Shown here: piece by piece, positions 37,645 to 46,061 of the stretch
Layout of the letters: the number at the start of each line of letters is the position of its first letter
Numbering within the stretch: position 1 is the stretch's first letter
NCBI GenBank assembly: GCA_900230115.1
Contig: LT907983.1
Location: 2,666,001 to 2,730,000 of the forward strand
Direction: 5' to 3'
Source of the DNA: Spirosomataceae bacterium TFI 002
GTDB lineage: Bacteria > Bacteroidota > Bacteroidia > Cytophagales > Spirosomataceae
Length of the DNA: 64,000 nucleotides
Program-made: the position numbers and the translations under genes
The notes under the pieces: model-generated
Databases searched by the model: none
The model's input: the letters and a program-made list of their open reading frames with translations, nothing else
Told to the model about the DNA's origin: nothing

Positions 37645-37865
37645 TATCGGCTACGCTCAATTTCGGCTTTTGCTCATTTATGCGAATATCGAAATTTGGG
37701 TATGCTCATTCTTGCTAAGAGTATTTTTAGACAGGTTATGGGTAAAAAAAATATTTCAGTCTCCACTAGTTGTGGAGACTGTTTTCAAGTCCAGTTAGCA
37801 CTTATCGTTGCCGGTGTGCTGAGCTGCGAATTAATTATTTCAAACTTTTTACAACAAAAAATTAA
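37645..37865 (+). ncRNA. rpsI-rpsB spacer and candidate rpsB leader
   Basis: The 221-base spacer contains a perfect 10-bp hairpin (37757-37766 with 37772-37781, loop TAGTT) followed by TTTT, which may terminate the rpsI transcript or act as an attenuator. A second, weaker helix lies near 37797-37821. A leader controlled by S2 is plausible, not shown. Confidence 0.45.
37757..37785 (+). terminator. Hairpin with short T-run between rpsI and rpsB
   Basis: A 10-bp perfect stem with a 5-base loop and four T residues. Whether it stops transcription fully or only partly cannot be told; rpsB may depend on read-through. Confidence 0.55.
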
Positions 37866-39044
37866 ATGGCAAAATTAACTTACAAAAACCTTCTAGACGC
37901 TGGTGTTCACTTCGGTCACTTAACCCGTAAGTGGGATCCACGTATGGCTCCATATATCTTTATGGAGAAGAACGGTATTCACATTATCGATCTTAACAAG
38001 ACATTGGTTTCTTTGGAACAAGCTCAAGAGTACGTAAGAAGTATCTCTCGCTCAGGAAAGAAAATCATGTTTGTAGCAACTAAGAAACAAGCTCAAGAGA
38101 TTGTATCTGAAGAAGCAAAAAGATTGAAAATGCCATTCGTAACCGAAAGATGGCTAGGTGGTATGTTGACTAACTTTTCTACTATCCGTAAGTCTTTGAA
38201 GAAATTGCAAAACATTGAGAAAATGTTGAGCGATGAAGAAACTGCAAAAAACATTGCGAAAAGAGAGCGTTTAATGCTTTCTCGTGATAAGATAAAATTA
38301 GAAAGATTGCTAGGTGGTGTGGCCGATATGGGTCGTATTCCTTCAGCACTTTTTGTAATTGATATAAAGAGAGAGCACCTTGCTATCTCAGAAGCAAAAA
38401 GATTAGGTATTCCAGTTATTGCAATGGTGGATACAAACTCTAATCCAGAGCAAGTAAATTATTCTATTCCTGCAAATGACGATGCTTACAAGTCTATCAG
38501 CTTAATTACACTAGCAATAGGTAAGGCGATAGAAGAAGGTATCATGGATAGAAAGCAAGATAAAGAGTCTCAAGAATTGCAAGAAGCTGAAGAAGCTAAA
38601 AAAGCAATGGATGAGCGTAACGCTGAAGCTCCAGAAGATGGAACAGAAGCACCAGCAGGAAAAAGAAAACGCACTAGAGCTGCTGCCCCAGTGGAAGCTG
38701 CCCCGGTGGAAGCTGCTCCAGCGGAAGCTGCTCCAGCTGTAGAGGCTGCTGCACCTGTTGTTGAAGCTGCTGCTGCACCTGCTGCAGAAGTAAAAGCTGA
38801 TGATTTAACTAAAGTAGAAGGTATTGGACCAAAGATGGCCGGAGTTTTTAACGACGCTGGTGTTACTTCATTCAAAATCTTAAGCGAGAAGACTGCAGAA
38901 GAGCTAAGAGCAATCTTAGATGCTGCTGACGGAAACTTCGCTGCACATGATCCTAAAACTTGGCCTGAGCAAGCTGGAATGGCTGCTGAAGGTAAGTGGG
39001 ACGAGTTGAAAAAATGGCAAGACGAGTTGGACGGAGGGAAGTAA
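37866..39044 (+). CDS. rpsB: 30S ribosomal protein S2 with C-terminal HhH-like extension
   Basis: Residues 1-230 are a normal S2 (LLDAGVHFGHLTRKWDPRMA, GGMLTNFSTIRKSL, IPVIAMVDTNSNP). Standard S2 is about 240-260 residues; this protein has 392. The extra part is an Ala/Pro/Glu linker (residues about 270-308, AAPVEAAPVEAAPAEAA) and a C-terminal domain (residues 310-392) reading DDLTKVEGIGPKMAGVFNDA and TWPEQAGMAAEGKWDELKKW. The GIGPK core is a helix-hairpin-helix motif; I recall the same module at the end of L21 in some Bacteroidota. It may bind rRNA, another ribosomal protein or DNA. The gene is in frame throughout, so this is not a sequencing artefact at a stop codon. Confidence 0.95.
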   Translation: MAKLTYKNLLDAGVHFGHLTRKWDPRMAPYIFMEKNGIHIIDLNKTLVSLEQAQEYVRSISRSGKKIMFVATKKQAQEIVSEEAKRLKMPFVTERWLGGMLTNFSTIRKSLKKLQNIEKMLSDEETAKNIAKRERLMLSRDKIKLERLLGGVADMGRIPSALFVIDIKREHLAISEAKRLGIPVIAMVDTNSNPEQVNYSIPANDDAYKSISLITLAIGKAIEEGIMDRKQDKESQELQEAEEAKKAMDERNAEAPEDGTEAPAGKRKRTRAAAPVEAAPVEAAPAEAAPAVEAAAPVVEAAAAPAAEVKADDLTKVEGIGPKMAGVFNDAGVTSFKILSEKTAEELRAILDAADGNFAAHDPKTWPEQAGMAAEGKWDELKKWQDELDGGK

Positions 39045-39076
39045 TTACTTTCATTCAATTCAAAAAAAAATAATTA

Positions 39077-39111
39077 AGTAGCCCGAAGTTGATCTTTGGG
39101 CTGCTCTTTTT
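39077..39111 (+). terminator. Terminator between rpsB and tsf
   Basis: A GC-rich stem (39077-39084 with 39098-39105, one G-U pair), then CTTTTT. It may lower tsf expression relative to rpsB. Confidence 0.75.
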
Positions 39112-39132
39112 AAACAATAAATAAATAAGAAA

Positions 39133-39966
39133 ATGAATATCACAGCTGCAGATGTAAATAAATTACGCCAGGCTACGGGTGCAGGAATGATGGACTGTAA
39201 AAAAGCTCTTACAGAAGCTGAAGGAGATTTTGAAAAAGCAGTAGAAATATTAAGAAAAGCAGGTCAAAAAGTTGCTGCCAAAAGAGCGGACAATGAGACT
39301 AGTGAAGGTATAATCCTTGTAGACGTTAGTGATTCTGGCAAAAGTGCTAAGTTACTAGCTTTGGCTTGTGAAACTGAGCCAGTTTCTAAAGTTGAACTTT
39401 TCAAAGACCTTGCTAATGAAATTCTTCAAGCAGGTGTTAAGCACCATGCAAAAGATGTTGAGACTTTAAAAGCTCTTACTCTTTCTGACGGTAGAACCGT
39501 AGAAGAAGGAATTACTGAATTGATTGGAAAAATAGGTGAGAAGATTGTTATTACTTCATACGAAAACGTAGAAGGAGAACAAGTTGTAGCATATATCCAC
39601 TCTAACAGCAAAGCTGCTGCAGTAGTATCTTTTGATGGTGTTTCTGGTGCAGATGTTACTGAAACTGGAAGAGATATCGGAATGCAGATTGTTGCAATGA
39701 AGCCAGTAGGTCTTGACAAGGACAGTGTTGATCCAACAATCGTTGAGAAAGAGATTGAAATTGGAAAAGATCAAGCTCGTCAGGAAGGAAAGCCAGAAGC
39801 GATGCTTGAGAAAATTGCAATGGGTAAATTGAATAAGTTCTACAAAGAGAATACTTTGTTGAACCAGCAGTTTGTTAAGGATCCTTCTATGGATATTTCT
39901 CAGTTATTAGAGAAAACTCAAAAAGGTCTTAAGATCTCTTCTTACCTAAGAGTAGCAATTGGTTGA
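39133..39966 (+). CDS. tsf: Elongation factor Ts
   Basis: The 277-residue factor has the N-terminal UBA-like domain VNKLRQATGAGMMDCKKALTE, the core VAAKRADNETSEGI and the dimerisation part with MQIVAMKPVGLD. It recharges EF-Tu with GTP. It follows rpsB as usual, although a terminator-like hairpin stands between them. Confidence 0.98.
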   Translation: MNITAADVNKLRQATGAGMMDCKKALTEAEGDFEKAVEILRKAGQKVAAKRADNETSEGIILVDVSDSGKSAKLLALACETEPVSKVELFKDLANEILQAGVKHHAKDVETLKALTLSDGRTVEEGITELIGKIGEKIVITSYENVEGEQVVAYIHSNSKAAAVVSFDGVSGADVTETGRDIGMQIVAMKPVGLDKDSVDPTIVEKEIEIGKDQARQEGKPEAMLEKIAMGKLNKFYKENTLLNQQFVKDPSMDISQLLEKTQKGLKISSYLRVAIG

Positions 39967-40006
39967 TTTTGAATTCATTCTTTAATTAGGGTGAATGTTT
40001 CAATAT

Positions 40007-40044
40007 AAAAAAAGGACGCTAACGAAAGTTGGCGTCCTTTTTTG
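40007..40044. terminator. Bidirectional terminator between tsf and the YtxH gene
   Basis: A 10-bp stem with one G-U pair and a GAAA tetraloop (40014-40023 with 40028-40037), A-rich on the left and T-rich on the right, serves both convergent genes. Confidence 0.9.
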
Positions 40045-40064
40045 TTAAACCCTATAAGCTCAAT

Positions 40065-40385
40065 TTATTGTTTTAATTCGGTTGGTGGAACTGCTTTGTT
40101 TCCTCCGCTTAGCATTTCATTGATCATTTGCTCCGCTTCAGGAAACTTTTCCTTTAGCATCGACAATGTAGAAGATAGCTTGTCTGAGGCTTGTCCTTTA
40201 AGTTCCTCGAAGTACTCAGGTGCTTTTTCAATTGCACTTTCTGCTTCATCTTTGAGTTCGTTGCCTTTGGTTTTTAATTCCTCCATTAACTTCTCTCCTT
40301 CGTCTGTTTGGAGATATTTATGCATAGCGACTCCTGCCGCTGCTCCTAGGATAAATGTTGCTAAATGTTTTGATGTAACTGACAT
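40065..40385 (-). CDS. YtxH-domain protein
   Basis: The 106-residue protein begins with a membrane-anchor-like helix (SKHLATFILGAAAGVAMHKYL), then a long amphipathic, charged helix (EKLMEELKTKGNELKDEAES). This is the YtxH/gas-vesicle-like fold common in small stress proteins with no defined function. It is a single-gene unit. Confidence 0.8.
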   Translation of the reverse strand: MSVTSKHLATFILGAAAGVAMHKYLQTDEGEKLMEELKTKGNELKDEAESAIEKAPEYFEELKGQASDKLSSTLSMLKEKFPEAEQMINEMLSGGNKAVPPTELKQ

Positions 40386-40530
40386 GTATTTCTGAATTTA
40401 GTTTATGTGAATATAATCAATATTTGCCGATTTTATTCAAAAGAATTACGAAGCTATTTGCACCAATGATATTCGGTTTGATTCATGTTTAAGGCGTCTA
40501 GGATTCTAAACATATTGTTTCAATTGAACA

Positions 40531-40563
40531 TAAAAAAAGCCGACCTTCCTAAGAAAGTCGACT
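40531..40563 (-). terminator. Intrinsic terminator of the DegP/Q gene
   Basis: An 11-bp stem with G-U pairs (40553-40563 with 40538-40548), a TTAG loop and seven T residues on the minus strand. Confidence 0.88.
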
Positions 40564-40586
40564 ATGTTATTCAAACAAACTAATCT

Positions 40587-42122
40587 TTATTGAAGTGGCA
40601 CGCCGTAACAGAAATTACGTGAAATTCCTTCATATACTCCGCAAATCAAAACACCGTCTTCTTTGTTTTTAACAGCGTTTTCAACTGCTGTTTCGAAGTC
40701 TTTTTCTGAATCTACTCTTACATTACCAACTCTAGTAACAATAAAGCCAGGCTTAATGTCAGTATCGCGAGCAAGTGCACCATTGGTTGTTAAGTTCTGA
40801 ACTTTAACGCCATTCTTGATGCCTATTTTAGCTTTTTCTGCAGAAGACAGTTCGTCAAGTTTTACGCCTAGTTTACTTAAGCTGCTGCTTGCCTTTTCTT
40901 TTTTGATTATATTCTTGCCACCTTCAATATTGCGAAGCGTAACTTTATAGTCTTTCTCCTTGCCATTTCTATTGACAACTATATCCAAGCTCTCCCCTGG
41001 ACGCTTACGTCCAATCAGCTCTCTAAATTTAGGCTCTGATACGATCTCAATTCCATCGACTTGAACAATAACATCACCCGGCTCTATTCCTGCTGCATTT
41101 GCTGCACCGTCCTCAGTTGTTTCTAGTACATAAATACCTTTGCTCACTTTTGTATCGTATTCTTTGACATTTTTTGTGTCAAGTAAAACAGGTACAACTC
41201 CTAAATAGCCTCTTTGCACATTACCAAACTTGATCAGATCGGTTGTTACCTTTTTTACTATTTCTGATGGTACGGCAAATGCATATCCTGCATACGCTCC
41301 GTTTGGAGACGCAATTGCAGTATTGATTCCAATAAGTTCACCTTGAAGGTTCACAAGTGCTCCACCACTATTACCTGGGTTAACGGCAGCATCGGTTTGT
41401 ATAAAAGACTCAATAGGAGTGTCTCCTCTTTCGCCTGTTTGCTGATAACGCTCCTGGGCAGATCTTTTTAGGATACTTATATCTCTTCCCATTGCACTTA
41501 TGATCCCTGCAGTTACAGTCGACTCTAAATTGAAAGGATTACCCACGGCAAGTACCCATTCACCTACTTTCACTTTATCTGAATTTGCAAATACTAGAGA
41601 TGGGAGGTCTTTTGCTTCAATTTTGATCACAGCAATATCCGTAGAAGGGTCTACTCCTATCACTTTTGCAGTAAAGGTTCTCTTGTCAAATGTTACAATT
41701 TCAAGTTTGTCAGCACCATCAACTACGTGATTGTTTGTAGCAATGTAACCATCCTCCGAAATGATAACACCGGAGCCTGATGACTGTTGTTCTTGGCTTC
41801 TAGGAGCTCCAAAAAAGTCGTCTCCACCACCAAAAAAGTCGTCAAAAATAGACGGCATTCTTTGCCTAACAGCTCTTACAGAAGTAGCCTTAATGTGAAC
41901 TACAGCTGGTGCTGAAACACTTGCAGCATATGTAAAATCTCCTGGTGCCGAAGCTGGGAAGTTTGTAAAATTTACCAAATTACCCAATGAGTCTCGCGTG
42001 GTATTGGAAGATTCGTTTAAGATAACCGATTTTCCATCCAGCCCTAACATTTTGTATGCCCCAAGTGTTGAGATGCTCGTCACAAGGGCAATTAAAATTG
42101 TTTTCCAATTATTCTTTATCAT
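40587..42122 (-). CDS. degQ: DegP/DegQ-type serine protease (HtrA)
   Basis: The 511-residue protease has one N-terminal membrane or signal segment (KTILIALVTSISTLGAYKM), a trypsin-like domain with His132 (NNHVVDG), Asp162 (STDIAVIKI) and Ser252 (PGNSGGALV), then two PDZ domains (residues about 300-400 and 425-511). An insert near the LA loop (residues about 85-105) is rich in Phe and Gly. It degrades or refolds damaged envelope proteins; the first segment suggests periplasmic location. A small heat-shock protein gene follows upstream on the same strand, with a terminator between them. Confidence 0.93.
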   Translation of the reverse strand: MIKNNWKTILIALVTSISTLGAYKMLGLDGKSVILNESSNTTRDSLGNLVNFTNFPASAPGDFTYAASVSAPAVVHIKATSVRAVRQRMPSIFDDFFGGGDDFFGAPRSQEQQSSGSGVIISEDGYIATNNHVVDGADKLEIVTFDKRTFTAKVIGVDPSTDIAVIKIEAKDLPSLVFANSDKVKVGEWVLAVGNPFNLESTVTAGIISAMGRDISILKRSAQERYQQTGERGDTPIESFIQTDAAVNPGNSGGALVNLQGELIGINTAIASPNGAYAGYAFAVPSEIVKKVTTDLIKFGNVQRGYLGVVPVLLDTKNVKEYDTKVSKGIYVLETTEDGAANAAGIEPGDVIVQVDGIEIVSEPKFRELIGRKRPGESLDIVVNRNGKEKDYKVTLRNIEGGKNIIKKEKASSSLSKLGVKLDELSSAEKAKIGIKNGVKVQNLTTNGALARDTDIKPGFIVTRVGNVRVDSEKDFETAVENAVKNKEDGVLICGVYEGISRNFCYGVPLQ

Positions 42123-42248
42123 CGCTTTATATTAAATATGAAGGGTTTAGTACAAATTTATTGTTTTGTAAAAAAATAACGAAAGTAAGTACCTCAAAAT
42201 TCCACTGCTATATAGTGAATTAACATTCTTTAACGCCGCTTTTTTGCC

Positions 42249-42263
42249 TATCCACAGTGGATA
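42249..42263. repeat. 15-bp palindrome containing a DnaA-box-like sequence
   Basis: TATCCAC and GTGGATA are perfectly inverted around one base. Read either way the site resembles the DnaA box TTATCCACA with one mismatch. It sits behind the hsp20 terminator, upstream of degQ. Confidence 0.4.
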
Positions 42264-42267
42264 AACA

Positions 42268-42299
42268 CAAAATGGCACCATACTGTTGTAAAGTGCCAT
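42268..42299 (-). terminator. Intrinsic terminator of the hsp20 gene
   Basis: A 7-bp stem (42293-42299 with 42272-42278) with a 14-base loop, followed by a short T-run on the minus strand. Confidence 0.7.
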
Positions 42300-42317
42300 C
42301 TTATTATTCAAGTTATT

Positions 42318-42734
42318 TTAGCCAACGGTAATAAGCTTTGGCTCTGCCACTTCCTTCTTAGGCAATGCTATGTGCAAAATGCCTTCTTCATAAGTAGCTT
42401 CTATTTTTTTGACATCAACAGTGTTGGGTAATTTAAAAGATCTAGAAAACTCGCCAAAACTGAATTCTCTACGGTGGTAATTGTCGTTTTTTTCTTCCGT
42501 CTCTTCTTTTTTCTCAACACTAATAGTTAATCTATTGTCAGTGAGGTTGATTTTGAAATCTTCCTTCTTTAAACCTGGGGCTGCAATTTCAAGGCTAAAT
42601 TTCAAGTCGCTTTCTTTTACATTTGTTGCAGGTGAGGTTAATGATCTGGCGTATAATTCGCTGTCGTTAAAAATAGAGCTGAATAATCCAGGAATTGTAT
42701 TGTCGTTTGCTAATGTTTTGATTAATGTGTTCAT
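42318..42734 (-). CDS. Small heat-shock protein (Hsp20/alpha-crystallin)
   Basis: The 138 residues contain a complete alpha-crystallin domain: FSLEIAAPGLKKEDFKINLT, RREFSFGEFSRSFKLPNTVD and EGILHIALPKKE. The N-terminal arm is short (LANDNTIPGLFSSIF). It holds partly unfolded proteins until refolding. It is a single-gene unit, ending in its own terminator. Confidence 0.95.
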   Translation of the reverse strand: MNTLIKTLANDNTIPGLFSSIFNDSELYARSLTSPATNVKESDLKFSLEIAAPGLKKEDFKINLTDNRLTISVEKKEETEEKNDNYHRREFSFGEFSRSFKLPNTVDVKKIEATYEEGILHIALPKKEVAEPKLITVG

Positions 42735-42880
42735 GTTTTTATTGTTTTAAGTTTTATAATTCTGTTTTGACTTCCTATGATCAAACTATGTTCCAATTGT
42801 AAAAAGAGGACAAAACGACCGAATTGTTTAATTTTGAACGACTACAAATGACAAAATGTCACACATTAAAAGTATTAATC

Positions 42881-42918
42881 AAAAAAAATCCCTCCTTTTG
42901 TCAGTTGAAAAGGAGGGA
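42881..42918 (-). terminator. Intrinsic terminator of the haloperoxidase-like gene
   Basis: A perfect 11-bp stem (42908-42918 with 42889-42899) followed by eight T residues on the minus strand. Confidence 0.92.
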
Positions 42919-42941
42919 AGTAATTCTCTAAAGAGTGGCTT

Positions 42942-44270
42942 TTACTCTTTTCTAGTTTTGATTTTATTTAAAACATATTGACCAATTCTTATTCCGGCCG
43001 CCTGTCCTTCTTCGCAGCCTGATCGATAGTGAATTCCACCATACATTCTAGAATAAGAACATTCTGTAGCAGCATTTCTAAATGAAGTGAAACTCCTTAC
43101 ACCGTGATCATAAATAAATTCAGTTGAGTCTGTAAAAGCGTAATTGTCGCCAAACACACCTGTGAGTGCCTCAGCGGAAGCTGCAGAAATTGTACTATGA
43201 CCACTTGTGTATTCTGGAAATGGAGGAGTTTGTAAGAATGGCTCCCATGCATCATCAAATGTATTATTAATTACAGTTTCTGGTCTTATTTTTTCGCTGC
43301 GATACTTTTCTTCCCAGCTACAAATAAATGCTTCATGCAGTGCTGATGAAATGTATAGATACATCTCAGCACTTTCCATTGGGCTTATTTTTTCTTTTTC
43401 GGCAGCAGTTCTACCTATGGCCATCCAGTGCCCTCCGGGAGTCATTTTTTTGTTTGCAAACATTACATGGCCTTGTACTTGCATTACAAAGGCGTTGTCG
43501 TCCCAGAACCAGGCCATATCCTTTTTTTCTTGGTCCATATCTTTTGATACGTTGTAAACCTCCATAAGCTCTTTCCAGAAATGGCTACTTTTATCCAAAC
43601 TATATTGTGGTGCAGGAGGAGGAGTAAATTGGTTTGCAGAATCTAATATTAATGGGCGAATTGTCATCCAATATGGCTCCATGGCATCTCCATATTGAGG
43701 GGGAGTGGGCACCCACATACCTGGCTCGTTTTTTACAGTATATCTTAATCCTCTTGTTTGTGCGTAGTTGTCCCCTTTGGAAAATGCAAGCACCTCGTTC
43801 CCTATCATTTCTCCATATTCCATAGATCTTTCATAAATACTTGATGGAAGACCAGAGTCTTTGAAAGCTTTGTAGGTGTTTGCTTCGAACTCATCGTACT
43901 TATCAACAGTAAACGTAAGCTTGCGTGCTACGGTCATAATTGCTTTTACACCCGCTAGTTGATAGCAGTATTCTTTACCCTCTTCGGGTTGGGTAACTTT
44001 TTCAAATTCTTTAAACTGTCCTGTCATGCTTAAGAAATCAGGATTTCCAGGCACCATTGCTTCATATCCAGCAAGGGAGGCGTATGAATATATTCTACTA
44101 GCTACAGGAGGAGAGAAAATATCATGAATAATAACATCAGTAAGTTTAGTGATGGCATCATGGTAATAAATAGGATCATTTGTGACTTTGCCGTATTCTT
44201 CAGGAGTTTTATCATTACATGAACTTGCTATTAGCATCATAGCAATGAAGCTCAAGGTTAATCTTTTCAT
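42942..44270 (-). CDS. Vanadium-haloperoxidase/PAP2-superfamily lipoprotein
   Basis: With the ATG at 44270 (MKRLTLSFIAMMLIASSC) this is a 442-residue lipoprotein; 18 upstream codons are open but dilute the signal. The superfamily motifs are KYRSEKIRP (Lys-x6-Arg-Pro), FPEYTSGHSTIS and SRMYGGIHYRSG, which bind vanadate or phosphate. Family members oxidise halides with peroxide or act as acid phosphatases; which applies cannot be settled by eye. It likely sits at the outer membrane. It follows the serine hydrolase on the same strand with a gap of about 90 bases. Confidence 0.85.
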   Translation of the reverse strand: MKRLTLSFIAMMLIASSCNDKTPEEYGKVTNDPIYYHDAITKLTDVIIHDIFSPPVASRIYSYASLAGYEAMVPGNPDFLSMTGQFKEFEKVTQPEEGKEYCYQLAGVKAIMTVARKLTFTVDKYDEFEANTYKAFKDSGLPSSIYERSMEYGEMIGNEVLAFSKGDNYAQTRGLRYTVKNEPGMWVPTPPQYGDAMEPYWMTIRPLILDSANQFTPPPAPQYSLDKSSHFWKELMEVYNVSKDMDQEKKDMAWFWDDNAFVMQVQGHVMFANKKMTPGGHWMAIGRTAAEKEKISPMESAEMYLYISSALHEAFICSWEEKYRSEKIRPETVINNTFDDAWEPFLQTPPFPEYTSGHSTISAASAEALTGVFGDNYAFTDSTEFIYDHGVRSFTSFRNAATECSYSRMYGGIHYRSGCEEGQAAGIRIGQYVLNKIKTRKE

Positions 44271-44359
44271 ATCGATTATTGGTGCTTTTAGGAGGAAGAT
44301 TATTATAGTTTGTAAAAATAACAAAGCAGATACCCTAAAGCAATGATATTCAACAGATT

Positions 44360-45574
44360 TTACTGGTCCAAAATGTTCTCTTCCATAGTGCTAGACTTTT
44401 TACCATCGTGTAGAACTTCAATGATATCCTTGATTTGATAAACTGAACGGTTTAGCTTATTGCTTAGGATGATTATTACGAAATCTTCTCTAAGGTCAAA
44501 AAACATAATACTGTTGTAGCCTTTCCACCAGCCAGTATGGTATATGTAGTCGGTTTGTTGTTTGTCATTAAGCCATAGCCTAAAGCCGTATCCATAGTTA
44601 CGTAAGCCAGGGTGCTCAAAACTTCTAGGAGTATATATTTCTCTTAAAGACTCCTTCGTGAGTACTTTTTCGCTTTTTAGGGCTTGGTACCATTTAAGTA
44701 AATCATGAGTTGTAGAGTAAACCCCTTTATCTCCTAAAACATTGTCGTAAAAATCTTTTTCAATCCGTCTAGTTCCGTGGTAGCCGTATGTGACTTCAGA
44801 TGTGCGAGTGCTATCATTTAGCTCGGTTACCAGAGTTGTTTTTGTCATCTCTAGTGGGTCAAAAATATGCTCATGCATGTACTGAGCAAAAGATTGACCT
44901 GAAACTTTCTCTACCAATGCTGCAAGAACAGCGAAATTGGAATTATTATACGAAAAAAAATGATCGGGTCTATTGCGTATAACTGGAATAGGATCTGCTG
45001 TTTCAAACCAATTCATAATATCTTGATTGGTAGGATAAAGCTTGTTTTTGCGAGTTTTTAAGTCAAACTCATATTCATAGTGCGGTAATCCGGATCTATG
45101 GCTAAGCAAACTGCGGAGAGTGATACCTTCATAGGGAAAGAGGGGATAGTAGTCTTTAACTGTAAGGTCAAGGCTGAGTTTTCCTTTCTCAACCAATTGC
45201 ATTACTGCAACTGAAGTGAATGTTTTTGAGAGTGAGGCAAGTTGGAATCTCGAGTTTGAACCATTTGGTATTTGCTTTTCAATGTTGGAGAAACCATTGC
45301 TTTTTTCAAAAATGATTTGATCCTTTTGTGCTATCAAGATATTTCCATTAAAACCACTTGCAATTTTTTTATCTACAATGGCTTCAATTCGGTTCTTCTT
45401 CTTTTCAAAGTTGTAGGTCTCACGGTCCGCAATTAACTTTTGAATAAGCTTTTTGGGATCAAATTTTCTCTTGGTCTCATTAGTCTCTTTTTCGCAAGAG
45501 AAGAGAGCTAGGGAGATAAATACTATTAGAACTACCTGAGACTTAAGACTTCTGAAGATTGTTAGTGAAAACAC
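44360..45574 (-). CDS. Serine hydrolase, beta-lactamase/DD-peptidase fold, lipoprotein
   Basis: The 404-residue protein has a lipobox (LALFSC, Cys27) and the three class C motifs: SxxK with Ser114 (ASLSKTF), Tyr209 in FSYNNSNF, and HTGWWKG as the KTG equivalent. Such enzymes are DD-peptidases, esterases or beta-lactamases. It overlaps mreD by 32 bases on the same strand, so it is transcribed with mreBCD and probably works on peptidoglycan or its fragments; that is inference. Confidence 0.88.
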   Translation of the reverse strand: MFSLTIFRSLKSQVVLIVFISLALFSCEKETNETKRKFDPKKLIQKLIADRETYNFEKKKNRIEAIVDKKIASGFNGNILIAQKDQIIFEKSNGFSNIEKQIPNGSNSRFQLASLSKTFTSVAVMQLVEKGKLSLDLTVKDYYPLFPYEGITLRSLLSHRSGLPHYEYEFDLKTRKNKLYPTNQDIMNWFETADPIPVIRNRPDHFFSYNNSNFAVLAALVEKVSGQSFAQYMHEHIFDPLEMTKTTLVTELNDSTRTSEVTYGYHGTRRIEKDFYDNVLGDKGVYSTTHDLLKWYQALKSEKVLTKESLREIYTPRSFEHPGLRNYGYGFRLWLNDKQQTDYIYHTGWWKGYNSIMFFDLREDFVIIILSNKLNRSVYQIKDIIEVLHDGKKSSTMEENILDQ

Positions 45575-46061
45575 TTAGGAGAAAGATCGTTAAAGACGTG
45601 AAAATAAAACTTGCCACAACCTTAACGATTGTGATGAGAAAATAGCCGAAACCACCAGCTTCTAAAAAGAAGACAAGTAAGCAGTGAATAAATGTTAGAC
45701 CTAAAACATATTGGAAAAATTTCAGGCCACCCATTTCCCTGAATGAAACATTGAGCTCGTTTTCAAGGTTTTTGGTAGGGAAAATGTACTTTAAATAGTT
45801 TCTCCTAATAAGGCCAATAAAAGTACAAGCTGCTGCATGAACACCGGCAGTGTTATAAAAAATATCAACAGTGAGTCCAATAAAAAAGGAAACTAGCAGA
45901 ACAGATGTTGTTGGCATTTCACCGGGTAATAACAATATGGCTGCGAAGTAAACGAAACATAAGGCCACATCCCACAAGATAAGATTCCTTACTAGCAATA
46001 TTTGCAATAGCAGGTAAAGGAAGATAAAAGCTCCTGTCTTTATAATGTCTTGGGTACTCAT
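45543..46061 (-). CDS. mreD: Rod-shape protein MreD
   Basis: The 172-residue protein has about five membrane spans (LYLLLQILLVRNLILWDVAL, GLTVDIFYNTAGVHAAACTF, VVASFIFTSLTIFLL), the size and position expected for MreD. It overlaps mreC by four bases and the following serine hydrolase by 32. It connects the MreB filament to lateral wall synthesis. Confidence 0.9.
   Translation of the reverse strand: MSTQDIIKTGAFIFLYLLLQILLVRNLILWDVALCFVYFAAILLLPGEMPTTSVLLVSFFIGLTVDIFYNTAGVHAAACTFIGLIRRNYLKYIFPTKNLENELNVSFREMGGLKFFQYVLGLTFIHCLLVFFLEAGGFGYFLITIVKVVASFIFTSLTIFLLSVFTNNLQKS

Noticed and set aside
37696-37878. 60-codon open frame in the rpsI-rpsB spacer
   Set aside because: It runs through the hairpin, overlaps the rpsB start and has no protein-like character.
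42249-42263. Replication origin
   Set aside because: Only one DnaA-like palindrome, no dnaA/dnaN or AT-rich unwinding region nearby.
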